Below the pieces are notes generated by a model. That model saw only the letters and a program-made list of their open reading frames with translations. It did not search any database and was not told the origin of the DNA. Shown piece after piece: positions 23,217 to 33,216 of a stretch of DNA of 64,000 nt. Source of the stretch: Vibrio campbellii CAIM 519 = NBRC 15631 = ATCC 25920 (lineage in GTDB: Bacteria; Pseudomonadota; Gammaproteobacteria; Enterobacterales; Vibrionaceae); contig NZ_CP015863.1 of assembly GCF_002163755.1 (NCBI RefSeq), forward strand, positions 1,674,001 to 1,738,000, written 5' to 3'. Made by a program: the position numbers and the translations under genes. Each line of letters begins with the position of its first letter. The first letter of the stretch is position 1.

Positions 23217-25580
23217 TTACTTCTCTTTAAGCAGTCGTAACGAGTTGGATACAACGATGATAGAACTTGCCGACATACCCACTACTGCAACATATGGTGC
23301 GACTAAGCCTGCAACTGCCAGCGGCAAAATTAACAGGTTGTAGCCTAAAGACCAAGCCAAGTTTTCTCGGATTATCTTTCTTGTACGTATTGCAAGCAAT
23401 CTTGCCTCCAATAATTTCTCTAAATTATCGCCTAGAAGAGTCATATCTGCTGATGCTTTCGCAACATCCGTACCACCACCCATCGCGACAGAAAGGTGTG
23501 CCCCAGCCAGCGTTGGTGCATCATTGATACCGTCACCAACCATCATGGTTATGTCGTTTTGATCTAGCCCTTTAAGATACGCGAGTTTGTCTTCTGGTTT
23601 TGCCGATGCGATCACATGGTCAATACCCATTTCATTCGCAACAGGCTGTGCATTTCGTAGTGAATCGCCTGTCAACAACGTTGTTTTAATACCTGCATCT
23701 GTAAAACGTTGGATAAATGCTTTACTTTCTTTACGAATTGGATCTCGGTAGTAGAAGGTTGCGACATGTTCCTTATCGACAGAAAGGTATACGGCGTTAC
23801 CTTCATCGCGATTTTCACCAACAACGAAGCTTGCACTACCGATCTTTACTGCCTTGTTATTCCATGCACCTTGAATACCAGAACCAATGATGTTTTGAAC
23901 GTCGCTCACGGTAACACCTTCTTGAGCAAACTCTGAAAATGCGCGAGCAATAGGGTGGTTGGCATGAGCTTCGAGTGCGGAAGCAATGGCAAGAGTGTCG
24001 GATTCGCTTAAAGCAGAGAAGGTTTGGGTTTCACTTATTCCGACGTCGCCTTTGGTCAACGTGCCTGTCTTATCAACCACAAGGTGATTAATCTTACATA
24101 GCGTTTCGAAAACATGGCCTTTACGCAGCAAGATACCAAAGTTACCCATACGAGAAGTTGCGCAAGTTAATGCCGTCGGTGTGGCTAACGATAAAGCACA
24201 TGGGCAGGTTGCGACCAGAACAGACAACATAATCCAGAACGCATCATCAGGTTTAGTTTGATGCCAGTAAAACCAAGTACCTGCAGAAATAATTAGAATC
24301 GCACCAACGAAATAGCGCGCGACTACGTCCGCAACCTCAGCAATTTTTGGTTTGGAGTGCTGTGCTTCATCTTGAAGACGGACTATATTCGAAATCATCG
24401 AGTCTGCTTTCGAGTTCGTTACTTCTAGCTCGAAAGACTCCTCACCATTTAATGTACCTGCGTAAACGGCATCTCCGGCTTTCTTTACCACATGAACGGA
24501 CTCGCCGGTCAGCATAGATTCATCGATATGGATACGACCGGAAATCACTTTGCCATCTGCCGGTATATGTTCGCCAGGAAGGACACGAATGCGATCACCA
24601 ACCTTTAAGGTTCTTACCGGGATTTGTTCACCGTCTAGCGTTGTCGCAATCGCTGGGATTAACTTGAGAAGATTGCCGCTAGCTGCTGCTGCTTTGCGGC
24701 GAGCGCGCATCTCTAAGAATCGACCGACCAACAAAAAGAAGGTAAACATCGAGATCGATTCGAAGAACACTTCGCCTTGTTCAGTCACCGTTGCAACTAA
24801 GCTCGCTACATAAGCAAATATGAGTGCAATGGATACAGGAACGTCCATCCCAAGGGTTCGCCCTTTAATGCTCCGCCATGCATTGAGATAAAAAGGTAGT
24901 GCAGAATAGAGCAGTACAGGTGTTGCGAAGATTAAGCTTACCCAGCGGAAGTAGTTTTTAAACTCTGGCTCTAAATCGCCAAAGACTTCCAAATACAATG
25001 CTACCGCAAGCATCATTACTTGCATGGTTGCAAGACCCGCTATACCTAGACGATAAAGGTATTGTTTCATTGTATGGTGGTAGGTGGCTTCTTGCTTGTC
25101 TGCCTCAAAAGGGGCGGCTTTGTAACCGAGTTTATGAATGACCGACAGCAGTTCACTAAGTCGAACTTGAGTTTTATCCCAAGCGAGTAGAGCGCGGTTG
25201 GTTGTGGTGTTAACACGAATGGAAACCAAGCCTTTAACACCCGATACTTGTTTTTCAATCAACCAAGCACAAGCGGCACACGAGACGCCCTCCAAAGAGA
25301 GCGTGACTTCAGAAGTGTTCTCATGGTTACGAACAAACTCTGACTGAACATCCTCGTTATCATAATGAATGAGGGCTTGGAGTTGCTCAGGGACTAGATC
25401 CGCCTTTTCTGCTGGCGCCGTTCGGTATTGGTAATAGGAGACTAGACCACTATCGACGATAGTCTGAGCGACAGTTTCACAGCCCGGACAACACATATCG
25501 CGAATTTCACCCAATATTTCTACTTTGAAATCCGTGTTGGCTGGTACATCTTCACCACAGTGATAACAGGATTTACACAT
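23217..25580 (-). CDS. ccoI: Copper-transporting P1B-type ATPase CcoI (FixI)
   Basis: 787 residues. In order: an N-terminal cysteine-rich metal motif (C5xxC8 and C30-C34), a heavy-metal-associated domain with CAAC (101-104), eight predicted membrane helices with the CPCALSLATP transport motif, DKTGTLT phosphorylation site, and GDGINDAP hinge. It supplies copper for the binuclear centre of cbb3 oxidase. The family member beside ccoH/ccoS is consistently CcoI rather than CopA. Confidence 0.95.
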   Translation of the reverse strand: MCKSCYHCGEDVPANTDFKVEILGEIRDMCCPGCETVAQTIVDSGLVSYYQYRTAPAEKADLVPEQLQALIHYDNEDVQSEFVRNHENTSEVTLSLEGVSCAACAWLIEKQVSGVKGLVSIRVNTTTNRALLAWDKTQVRLSELLSVIHKLGYKAAPFEADKQEATYHHTMKQYLYRLGIAGLATMQVMMLAVALYLEVFGDLEPEFKNYFRWVSLIFATPVLLYSALPFYLNAWRSIKGRTLGMDVPVSIALIFAYVASLVATVTEQGEVFFESISMFTFFLLVGRFLEMRARRKAAAASGNLLKLIPAIATTLDGEQIPVRTLKVGDRIRVLPGEHIPADGKVISGRIHIDESMLTGESVHVVKKAGDAVYAGTLNGEESFELEVTNSKADSMISNIVRLQDEAQHSKPKIAEVADVVARYFVGAILIISAGTWFYWHQTKPDDAFWIMLSVLVATCPCALSLATPTALTCATSRMGNFGILLRKGHVFETLCKINHLVVDKTGTLTKGDVGISETQTFSALSESDTLAIASALEAHANHPIARAFSEFAQEGVTVSDVQNIIGSGIQGAWNNKAVKIGSASFVVGENRDEGNAVYLSVDKEHVATFYYRDPIRKESKAFIQRFTDAGIKTTLLTGDSLRNAQPVANEMGIDHVIASAKPEDKLAYLKGLDQNDITMMVGDGINDAPTLAGAHLSVAMGGGTDVAKASADMTLLGDNLEKLLEARLLAIRTRKIIRENLAWSLGYNLLILPLAVAGLVAPYVAVVGMSASSIIVVSNSLRLLKEK

Positions 25581-25584
25581 AGAT

Positions 25585-26061
25585 TTACTTCATCAAAGTT
25601 GTTGGTTGCGCTGGGAACTCGACTCGACCTTGAATCATCCATTCTTGATTGTGTGGCTCAAGCTCGACGAACCAGGGACCTTTAATGGAGTCTTCTGGCG
25701 TTAAGCGATAGTTACCTTTTGCATCTGCTGTAAGCAGCTTCGTGAAATCATGGTCTGATAACGTACGGTGCGTGAACGTCGCAGTTAGCGCAGGGAAGTG
25801 CGGTAATTCGCCTTTATTAAAAGTGATGACAACGGTGTTGCCATCAGATGAAACGGTAGCGTTAAGACCAAGATCACGAGCGACATTCATTTTACTAATA
25901 TCGATATTGATCCCTTTGCCTTTTTTATAATAATCCTCTGCAACCAACGAAACTGAATTGTTGGCGAATACGACCACTGTAACGATTGTCCATACCACAA
26001 CAGTCAAAGGCAGGATGATTAGGAACCACGGCCAAAATTGTTTATACCAAGGCTTTACCAT
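25585..26061 (-). CDS. ccoH: FixH-family protein CcoH
   Basis: 158 residues: one membrane helix (~10-35) with the 'WPWFLIILPLTVVVWTI' pattern, then a soluble periplasmic domain (EDYYKKGKGINIDISKMNVARDLGL...). FixH/CcoH is an assembly factor for cbb3 oxidase. It ends 4 nt before ccoI starts and is separated from ccoP by a stem-loop at 26118-26140. Confidence 0.9.
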   Translation of the reverse strand: MVKPWYKQFWPWFLIILPLTVVVWTIVTVVVFANNSVSLVAEDYYKKGKGINIDISKMNVARDLGLNATVSSDGNTVVITFNKGELPHFPALTATFTHRTLSDHDFTKLLTADAKGNYRLTPEDSIKGPWFVELEPHNQEWMIQGRVEFPAQPTTLMK

Positions 26062-26117
26062 AAAAAAGTTCTCAACAGCTAAATGAAAAAATGTAAGGCT
26101 TTAAACTTAAAGGAAAG

Positions 26118-26140
26118 ACAGCCCCTATGAAAGGGGCTGT
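26118..26140 (-). terminator. Stem-loop between ccoP and ccoH
   Basis: ACAGCCCC / GGGGCTGT with loop TATGAAA, 11 nt downstream of the ccoP stop. No T-run follows on the minus strand, so it is more likely a 3' stabilising or partial-termination element that keeps the oxidase mRNA above the maturation genes. Confidence 0.55.
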
Positions 26141-26150
26141 TATTGAAATG

Positions 26151-27125
26151 TTACTTATTGTCAGAGTTGCTTAAACTCCAGACGTATGCCGCGACAAGTT
26201 GAACTTTGTCTTCGCCTAGAATGTCCTTCCAAGCTGGCATCACACCAGAGCGACCGTTCATGACTGTTTCTGTTACTGCAGCGCGTGAATCGCCGAATAA
26301 CCAATCTTGGTCAGTTAGGTCAGGCGCGCCTACAGCAGGGTTACCTTTACCGTCAGTGCCGTGACAAGCTGCACACACAACAAAGCGAGCTTTGCCAGCC
26401 TCAGCTTCACGCGCGTTCACTTTACGACCAGATAAGCTTAGCGTGTAGCTTACAACTTCTTGAACACCTTGTTCACCAAGTGCATCTTTCCACGCTGGCA
26501 TCTGACCGATACGGCCTTGCATGATAGTAGTCACGATAGCTGCTGGCTCACCGCCGTACAGCCATGCATCGTCAGTTAAGTTAGGGAAACCTTTCTGACC
26601 ACGAGCATCAGAGCCGTGACATTGCGAACAGTTCTGCAGGAACAAACGTTGACCAACTTTAATTGCTTCAGGATCTTGCGCAATCTCAGGGATAGGGCGT
26701 AGACCATCTGCGTTATGAGCAAGCGCGCGGAATGCTTCACCGAAGTAAGCATCTGCACTGCCCAATTCTTTCGCGTACTGATCGAGGCGTTTTTGTTCTT
26801 GTGCCTCAGATATTGCTTTTTTTGAATCTTCTACGTTGGTTACCGTTTGATTTGAACTGGACCAATTTAGCAAACCTTTAAAGCTTCCTAGTCCAGGGTA
26901 CATCGCCAAGTAAACAGCAGAAAATACAAAAGTGCTGATAAACAGATAGGTCCACCACTTTGGTAAAGGGTTATTGAGCTCACGAATACCGTCGTACTCG
27001 TGTCCCATATCTGCACCTTCCTCGACGCCCATTTTATCCTTAGCGCACCAAGTTAGGAGGATTGCACATCCAACTAGAGTACCGACAGTAATTACGATAA
27101 CCCAGAGACTCCAGAATGTAGTCAT
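26151..27125 (-). CDS. ccoP: cbb3-type cytochrome c oxidase subunit III, diheme CcoP
   Basis: 324 residues. Two N-terminal membrane helices (~5-27, ~57-77) are followed by two cytochrome c domains with heme motifs CSQCH (166-170) and CAACH (251-255), and axial Met residues in IGQMPAW and GVMPAW. It receives electrons from soluble cytochrome c. Its ATG overlaps the ccoQ stop (TAATG). Confidence 0.97.
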   Translation of the reverse strand: MTTFWSLWVIVITVGTLVGCAILLTWCAKDKMGVEEGADMGHEYDGIRELNNPLPKWWTYLFISTFVFSAVYLAMYPGLGSFKGLLNWSSSNQTVTNVEDSKKAISEAQEQKRLDQYAKELGSADAYFGEAFRALAHNADGLRPIPEIAQDPEAIKVGQRLFLQNCSQCHGSDARGQKGFPNLTDDAWLYGGEPAAIVTTIMQGRIGQMPAWKDALGEQGVQEVVSYTLSLSGRKVNAREAEAGKARFVVCAACHGTDGKGNPAVGAPDLTDQDWLFGDSRAAVTETVMNGRSGVMPAWKDILGEDKVQLVAAYVWSLSNSDNK

Positions 27126-27298
27126 TACTTCTCCACTCCTTGATTATTTGGTTTCACTTGCTCTTCATCAGCAAACACTAGATTGGCATCTTCCTCAAAT
27201 CGTGCTTTACGCTTTTTACCAAATGCCCACCATACAATGCCAATGAAACTAGCAAAGAGAACAACGGTATAGATGCTGTGAATTGTTCCGAAATCCAT
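27125..27298 (-). CDS. ccoQ: cbb3-type cytochrome oxidase subunit CcoQ
   Basis: 57 residues: one membrane helix (~8-28, YTVVLFASFIGIVWWAFG) and a charged tail (KKRKARFEEDANLVFADEE), the typical CcoQ form. It sits between ccoO and ccoP, with GGAG-type ribosome sites and a TAATG overlap with ccoP. Confidence 0.93.
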   Translation of the reverse strand: MDFGTIHSIYTVVLFASFIGIVWWAFGKKRKARFEEDANLVFADEEQVKPNNQGVEK

Positions 27299-27307
27299 AT
27301 CGACTCC

Positions 27308-27934
27308 TTATTTCATCGCATGACCAAGAGACTGAAGGTATGCGATGACTGCATCCATCTCAGATTTACCTTGTACATCTTTAGTCGCATTTGCGATTTG
27401 CTCGTCAGTGTACGGAACACCAAAATTGTCTCTGAAAAGCGTCAATTTCTTAGGAGTAAGCTTCCCATCGAGAATGTTTTCAGCTAACCACGGGTAACCT
27501 GGCATTATAGACTCTGGCACTAGTTCGCGAGGGTTGATCAGATGAACACGGTGCCATTCATCAGAGTAACGTCCGCCTACACGAGCCAAATCTGGACCAG
27601 TACGCTTAGAACCCCATAGGAATGGGTGTTCCCAAACGCTTTCACCAGCAACAGAATAGTGACCGTAGCGCTCTGTTTCAGAGCGGAAAGGACGAATCAT
27701 CTGACTGTGACACACATTACAGCCTTCGCGAATGTAGATATCACGACCTTCCATCTCTAAAGCACTGTAGGCTCTTAAGTTGTCAACAGGCTCTGTTGTC
27801 TGCTTTTGATAGATGAGAGGCGTTATTTCAACAAGTGCCCCCCAGCTAATCGCAAACACGATAAAGATTGCCAATAAACCTACATTACGCTCTAAGATTT
27901 CGTGGCGGTTATTAGAATTATTACTCACACTCAA
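27308..27934 (-). CDS. ccoO: cbb3-type cytochrome c oxidase subunit II, monoheme CcoO
   Basis: 208 residues: an N-terminal membrane anchor (~17-38) and one heme c motif CNVCH (72-76), with the axial Met in SIMPGYPW. The 'EGCNVCHSQMIRPF...ERYGHYS' segment is typical of CcoO/FixO. It is 6 nt downstream of ccoN. Confidence 0.97.
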   Translation of the reverse strand: MSVSNNSNNRHEILERNVGLLAIFIVFAISWGALVEITPLIYQKQTTEPVDNLRAYSALEMEGRDIYIREGCNVCHSQMIRPFRSETERYGHYSVAGESVWEHPFLWGSKRTGPDLARVGGRYSDEWHRVHLINPRELVPESIMPGYPWLAENILDGKLTPKKLTLFRDNFGVPYTDEQIANATKDVQGKSEMDAVIAYLQSLGHAMK

Positions 27935-27940
27935 TTCTCC

Positions 27941-29374
27941 CTAAGCCGGTTGTGGAACTGCTTTTAAGCTCTCTTTCGGGGCACTAACCGTCTTGTAGGT
28001 GTTGTATGCCATCAAGAACATACCCGACAAGAAAATAAGACCGCCTAGGAAGCGAACAAAGTAGAATGGATGAGAGGCTGCAACGGATTCAACAAAACTA
28101 TAAGTCAGTGTGCCGTCAGAGTTAACTGCTCGCCACATTAGCCCTTGCATTACGCCTGAGATCCACATAGCAACGATGTAGAAAACCGTGCCGATAGTCG
28201 CCAACCAGAAATGTACATTGATCAGTTTTACTGAGTACATACGTTCCTGACCGAAAAGCTTAGGTACAAGGTGATATACAGAACCGATAGAAACCATGGC
28301 TACCCAACCCAATGCTCCAGAGTGAACGTGTCCAATGGTCCAGTCTGTGTAGTGGGATAGTGCATTCACTGTTTTTATTGCCATCATTGGGCCTTCGAAT
28401 GTAGACATACCATAGAAAGACAATGAAACAATTAGGAAACGCAGAATAGGATCGTATCGAAGTTTATGCCACGCGCCAGATAGCGTCATGATACCGTTGA
28501 TCATACCACCCCAAGATGGAGCAAATAGAACCAGAGACATCACCATACCGAGGGATTGAGTCCAGTCAGGAAGCGCAGTGTAATGTAAGTGGTGAGGGCC
28601 AGCCCAGATATAAAGAGAGATAAGAGCCCAGAAGTGAACGATAGATAAACGGTAAGAGTAGACAGGGCGTTCAGCTTGTTTAGGAACAAAGTAGTACATC
28701 ATACCTAGGAAACCAGCGGTCAGTAGAAAACCTACCGCATTGTGTCCGTACCACCACTGAACCATAGCATCCACAGCACCGGAGTAAATCGAGTAAGATT
28801 TACCAAGTGATACAGGAATAGCCATGCTATTAACGATGTGAAGTACCGCTACTGTGAGGATAAAGGCGCCGAAGAACCAGTTAGCCACATAAATGTGGGA
28901 GGTCTTTCGTTTGACCAATGTTCCGAAGAATACGACAGCATATGATACCCATACGATAGCAATAGCGATATCTATTGGCCATTCAAGCTCTGCGTATTCT
29001 TTTGACGATGTGTACCCAAGGGGTAGGGTAATAGCGGCTGCGACGATTATTGCTTGCCATCCCCAGAATGTAAAGGCGACCAGTGGTCCCCCGAAAAGAC
29101 GCGTTTGACAAGTTCTCTGTACGACATAATAAGATGTTGCGAACAGAGCACTGGTACCAAACGCAAAGATTACCGCATTTGTATGCAGTGGGCGTAAACG
29201 ACTGAACGTTAACCACGGCGTATCAAAGTTTAGCTGTGGCCAAACTAACTGAGCGGCTATAAACACACCAACACCCATTCCGACAATTCCCCACAAAATA
29301 GTGACTAGGGTAAACTGACGAACGACTGTATAGTTGTAGCTTTGCTCTAGCTGCTTTACTTGGCTCATTTGCAT
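27941..29374 (-). CDS. ccoN: cbb3-type cytochrome c oxidase subunit I CcoN
   Basis: 477 residues, 12 predicted membrane helices. Conserved histidines for heme b, heme b3 and CuB are visible in RPLHTNAVIF, WWYGHNAVGF, GPHHLHYTALPDW and DWTIGHVHSGALG. It is the catalytic subunit of the high-affinity oxidase used at low oxygen. Two in-frame ATGs (29374 and 29368) are possible starts. Upstream there is a palindrome TTGAATT-N3-AATTCAA (29524-29540), but not a consensus FNR box. Confidence 0.97.
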   Translation of the reverse strand: MQMSQVKQLEQSYNYTVVRQFTLVTILWGIVGMGVGVFIAAQLVWPQLNFDTPWLTFSRLRPLHTNAVIFAFGTSALFATSYYVVQRTCQTRLFGGPLVAFTFWGWQAIIVAAAITLPLGYTSSKEYAELEWPIDIAIAIVWVSYAVVFFGTLVKRKTSHIYVANWFFGAFILTVAVLHIVNSMAIPVSLGKSYSIYSGAVDAMVQWWYGHNAVGFLLTAGFLGMMYYFVPKQAERPVYSYRLSIVHFWALISLYIWAGPHHLHYTALPDWTQSLGMVMSLVLFAPSWGGMINGIMTLSGAWHKLRYDPILRFLIVSLSFYGMSTFEGPMMAIKTVNALSHYTDWTIGHVHSGALGWVAMVSIGSVYHLVPKLFGQERMYSVKLINVHFWLATIGTVFYIVAMWISGVMQGLMWRAVNSDGTLTYSFVESVAASHPFYFVRFLGGLIFLSGMFLMAYNTYKTVSAPKESLKAVPQPA

Positions 29375-29624
29375 GCTTCCAATTTCTAATTAACTACACT
29401 TTACTTCCAACACGACTTGCGTCGTAACACCACCCAAGTAAACTCTAGAATTCAAGTGTTATCATCACTTTATTTCCATTGCTGACTTTGATGAAAAGTG
29501 GCATTTTCAGCGTGTCACTATACTTGAATTAACAATTCAATGACAGAGTAGTAACCTTACAAGGTATCTGGAAATCATTTTTTATTTAAAAAGTTTGAAG
29601 TTTGTAACAAGGATATTAGGAATT

Positions 29625-29981
29625 ATGGCCGCACAAAAGTTAACAAAGGCACGACTCGCACAAATATTAATCATGCTCAGTCTTTTAATTGGTGCCTTTT
29701 TCTGGCGCACCTTTACTTATGAGACGAACAGAGAGGTAGATTGTTCACAAAAACAACGATGTGATGTAACAATTGGTGCTGAGAAAATAATCATAAATAA
29801 GACTTCGAAAGGGTTTTCGATCGAAAGCTCAAAAACAGACAGTCTGAAAATTGATCTAAATCAAACGGGTAATTTTATTAATATCGATGATGAATTTCGT
29901 GACATTGATTGGAATAGTGTTTCTGAGAAGAAGATAATTAATTTCAAATTAAACGAAAACATTGTCCAAGTTCATTTATAA
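29625..29981 (+). CDS. Single-span protein of unknown function between ccoN and nosP
   Basis: 118 residues from ATG 29625 (MAAQKLTKARLAQ), chosen because AAGGATATTAGGA lies just upstream; a TTG at 29595 in the same frame is less likely. One N-terminal membrane helix (~13-32) is followed by a ~85-residue extracytoplasmic part with two cysteines (CSQKQRC) that may form a disulfide. It is divergent from ccoN. No family was recognised. Confidence 0.7.
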   Translation: MAAQKLTKARLAQILIMLSLLIGAFFWRTFTYETNREVDCSQKQRCDVTIGAEKIIINKTSKGFSIESSKTDSLKIDLNQTGNFINIDDEFRDIDWNSVSEKKIINFKLNENIVQVHL

Positions 29982-30093
29982 ATCAGATCTGACACGAGAT
30001 AATTACATCTTCTTATGCAATTAATACCGTCATTCTTAGCACTAATTTGTCTCAGTGGTATAACAGTAAAGTGATAACCAATAATAAAATCGT

Positions 30094-31281
30094 ATGCAGT
30101 GCCAATCATTATTTACTCATATTACCGACGAATATTTAGCTATCAAACGATTTCGCTCTGAGCTGACAGAGGATAACCTATCGCATATCACCTGTTATTA
30201 CACCGAAGAGTACGATTTCAGAGTAATCCAAAGCGCTTTTGTTGAGCTTTTCCCCGAGACAACCTTTCACGGCGCTAGTTCCTGCCAAGCGATAATGACA
30301 AATCATGGTTATCACAAAGGACCAGTGATTGCGATACTCGTGATTTATGATTCGGGCCAGCACGCATACGGTACGGGTATCTCAACTTTTGGAGCAAATG
30401 TTGAAGCGAGTGTTGATGCTGCATTAAACATGGCATTGGTGCACGCAGATAGAATAGGAGAGGTTCCGAATCTCATCCTTTTACACGCAACCCCTGGGCA
30501 TGAAGAAACCATCATTGAATGTATTGATGAAAGGTTTGGGACGCTAGTCCCCATCATTGGCGGGTCGGCTGCGGATAATAATATCGAAGGTAACTGGTCG
30601 ATTATTACTTCTCAGGGTGCTCAGCAAAACGGTGTTAGCCTGACGCTATTTTACTCATCACAGCCCGTTGATATCGCTTTTAGTGCTGGGCATTCTCCAA
30701 CGGGGATAACAGGTATTGCGACGAAAACGAAAGATCGCATCTTACTAGAGATAGATAATAAACCCACTCTCGATGTCTACCGTGAGTGGACTAATCACCA
30801 AGAGACACAATCCGACAAAGAGAGCTTTCTATTTACCAACTCCAGTGCTTATCCATTGGGGAGAATCGCGGGGCATCTTTACGAGAGACCTTACTACAAA
30901 CTCTCACATCCAATAAGAGAGACCAAACAAGGTGGTATCGAGCTCTTTACAAGTATCCAAAAAGGCGAATCTTTGACGTTGATGCAGGGAAGTCGGCAGC
31001 ATCTTGTCGCAAGAGCCGCAAGAGTAGTGAACGCAGCATTTAATCAAAAGTTAGAAGAGTCTCGAAAAATAGGGGTAATCAATATATTTTGTGCTGGTCC
31101 TATGCTGCACTTAAAGCAAGACATAAACAGCGTTTGTGAACAAATTAACCAGGAATTAGAGAACCTACCTTTTATTTGCCCGTTTACTTTTGGTGAGCAA
31201 GGAAGGTTTATAGGTGGCGAAAATGGACATGGAAACTTGATGATTTCATCGGCAATTTTCCATAAACCTTATGAAAGATAA
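30094..31281 (+). CDS. nosP: FIST-domain sensor protein, NosP type
   Basis: 395 residues, soluble. It has FIST N-terminal (~25-215) and FIST C-terminal (~220-375) domains, e.g. GASSCQAIMT, LLHATPGHEETI, PIIGGSAADNN and PFTFGEQGRFI. The position beside ccoN and just before a hybrid kinase is that of V. cholerae VC1444 (VpsV/NosP), a heme protein reported to sense nitric oxide and control the kinase VpsS (VC1445). The frame overlaps the kinase by 11 nt. NosP itself looks intact, while the kinase here is broken. Heme binding was not tested and the ligand residue cannot be named from this sequence. Confidence 0.8.
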   Translation: MQCQSLFTHITDEYLAIKRFRSELTEDNLSHITCYYTEEYDFRVIQSAFVELFPETTFHGASSCQAIMTNHGYHKGPVIAILVIYDSGQHAYGTGISTFGANVEASVDAALNMALVHADRIGEVPNLILLHATPGHEETIIECIDERFGTLVPIIGGSAADNNIEGNWSIITSQGAQQNGVSLTLFYSSQPVDIAFSAGHSPTGITGIATKTKDRILLEIDNKPTLDVYREWTNHQETQSDKESFLFTNSSAYPLGRIAGHLYERPYYKLSHPIRETKQGGIELFTSIQKGESLTLMQGSRQHLVARAARVVNAAFNQKLEESRKIGVINIFCAGPMLHLKQDINSVCEQINQELENLPFICPFTFGEQGRFIGGENGHGNLMISSAIFHKPYER

Positions 31282-33000
31282 ATATTTAAAGATTTACCAA
31301 CAAGAAGCGTTACAAGAGGCACTTGTCGAACTAAAAGAGGCAAGACAGCGAGAGAAGCTCCTAGCTGACGAAAACAAAGCAATCTTATCAGCCATTTCTG
31401 CTATGAGTGAGGCCCGTAATCGCAACGAAATTTTTTCCGGTCTCAACAGCGTTCTAAAGAAATACATCGACTTTGATGACTTCATCGTCATTACCCGTGA
31501 CTGCAATCAACAAAATTTCAAAACACTTCTATCGAAAAAAGCGTCTTTGATAGAGCTAGTTGGTTACCAGGTAACGCATCGGAGAGAGCGCTCAATGGTG
31601 AATGTATTTTGCTGTTTGAACCAATGCGGTTAAAGGAGTTTGAGGGGCTTAACTCCTTTATTAAAAGTCAGGTAAGTTCCATGCTTTTGACTGGCATTCG
31701 CTCTGAAGTTACGCAAACTATCATCATACTTGTTGGCGCGCAAAAAGGGCACTTTAGTATTGAAAACAAAGAAACCCTTAGGCGGTTTCGACCTTTGATA
31801 GAAAGGGCGGTAATCGATATTGAAACGAAAGAAAAGTTACAACGTATCGTAGAGGTGCGAACTTCACAACTTGCTAAAGCAAGAGAAGAAGCAGAACGCG
31901 CGAACCAATCAAAATCTGAATTTCTCGCTATGATGAGTCATGAGATTCGAACCCCGTTGAACTCGGTTTTGGGTATGCTCGACATATTAAGACAGTCGAC
32001 GTTAACAGAAAGCCAATCTGAAGTTTTGAATCAAATGGAGTGCTCAGCAGATCTGTTATAAGCGATAATTAGCGATATCCTCGATTTGTCCAAAATAGAG
32101 TCGGGAAGTTTTCGTCTAAGCGAACAATGGACAAACTTAAGTGACGAGGTAACTTTGGTCATTTCTCAACAAAAACAGGTAGCTACAAGTAAAAATCTGA
32201 GTTTTGAATACCAATGTAACTTGGATAATAACAAGCAATATTGGATCGATTCGACTCGATTGTCTCAAGTGCTTTTCAATTTAATTGGGAACGCCAGCAA
32301 ATTCACTGATGTTGGTGGTATTAATGTCTCGGTTATTGAGCGCAATGGTGAGCTTGTCATCTCAGTGGTGGATACCGGAATTGGAATCCCTCAATCAAAA
32401 ATCGGACATCTTTTCACTGCTTTCCATCAAGGAGGCAGTTCGATTACTCGAAGGTTTGGAGGTACAGGCCTTGGACTTGCTATCACCAAACATTTGGTTG
32501 AAATGATGCGAGGAACAATCAGCGTTAAAAGTGAAGAGAATGTTGGCTCACACTTTGAAATTAAGATACCTGTGTTAACGAGAAATAATCAAGATAGACT
32601 GTTAAAGATAGAGCCCAATCATCCATCAAAAGCAGTGAACCTTCTTGTCGTAGAAGATACAGAGTCTAATCAATTTGTAATTAAACTAATCTTAAACAAG
32701 TTGGGACATAATGTTTTTATTGCTAGCCACGGCGCAGAAGCAATCGCATTTCTTGAAGAACAAAGGCAAAACATCGACATCATTTTGATGGACGTCTCAA
32801 TGCCAATAATGGATGGGATAACAGCGACGAGGCTAATCAGACAGAAAGGCATTAATATTCCAATCATCGCGTTAACAGCTCACGCACTGGAGAGTGACAA
32901 GACTACATGCATGAAAGCCGGCATGGACGGTTTTGTTTCAAAACCAGTTCGACGACAAGAGATCTACGAAGCAATTCAATCGTTAGTTGAAACCGCGTAG
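31271..33000 (+). pseudogene. vpsS: Hybrid sensor histidine kinase (VpsS-like), disrupted by a frameshift and a stop codon
   Basis: Three fragments together form one hybrid kinase. The first (31271-31540) has a coiled coil and a GAF-like start. At the A-run 31535-31540 (six A) the frame changes: reading with a seventh A gives the expected LSKKSVFDRASWLPGN. The second fragment carries the His box (SHEIRTPLNSVLG) and ends at TAA 32059-32061, in frame with ILDLSKIESG beyond it, so this is a nonsense change. The third has the ATP domain (NASKF, DTGIGIP, GGTGLGL) and a receiver domain (DVSMPIMDG, KPVRR). Two independent lesions make function unlikely. Confidence 0.85.
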
Positions 33001-33004
33001 CGCG

Positions 33005-33050
33005 TTAATATAGATCTTAACAATCGTAAGATTATTAAGATCTATATTAA
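33005..33050. repeat. AT-rich perfect inverted repeat after the kinase
   Basis: TTAATATAGATCTTAA (33005-33020) and TTAAGATCTATATTAA (33035-33050) are exact 16-bp complements around a 14-nt loop, 4 nt after the kinase stop. No T-run and low GC make it a poor terminator. It could be a protein-binding site or a trace of a mobile element. Confidence 0.6.
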
Positions 33051-33216
33051 GTATTTTATGGTAAATCACCATTATGTTTAATGACACTATCAAAAAGCGC
33101 CATATTTTAAAATGTGAGAGGGACAGGAGGCCAATCTAGGGAAGATTTGGCGTACGTTGATATGGAATTTAACATAACACATATAATGCGCACCTATGGT
33201 GTAAACCCAAAGCGAT

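Noticed and set aside
29460..29520. Possible FNR box upstream of ccoN (TTTGATGAAAAGTG)
   Set aside because: Only one half matches TTGAT; the other half does not resemble ATCAA.
31535..31540. A-run at 31535-31540 as programmed frameshift
   Set aside because: The downstream TAA at 32059 would still interrupt the kinase, so a programmed shift alone does not restore it; not excluded but not favoured.
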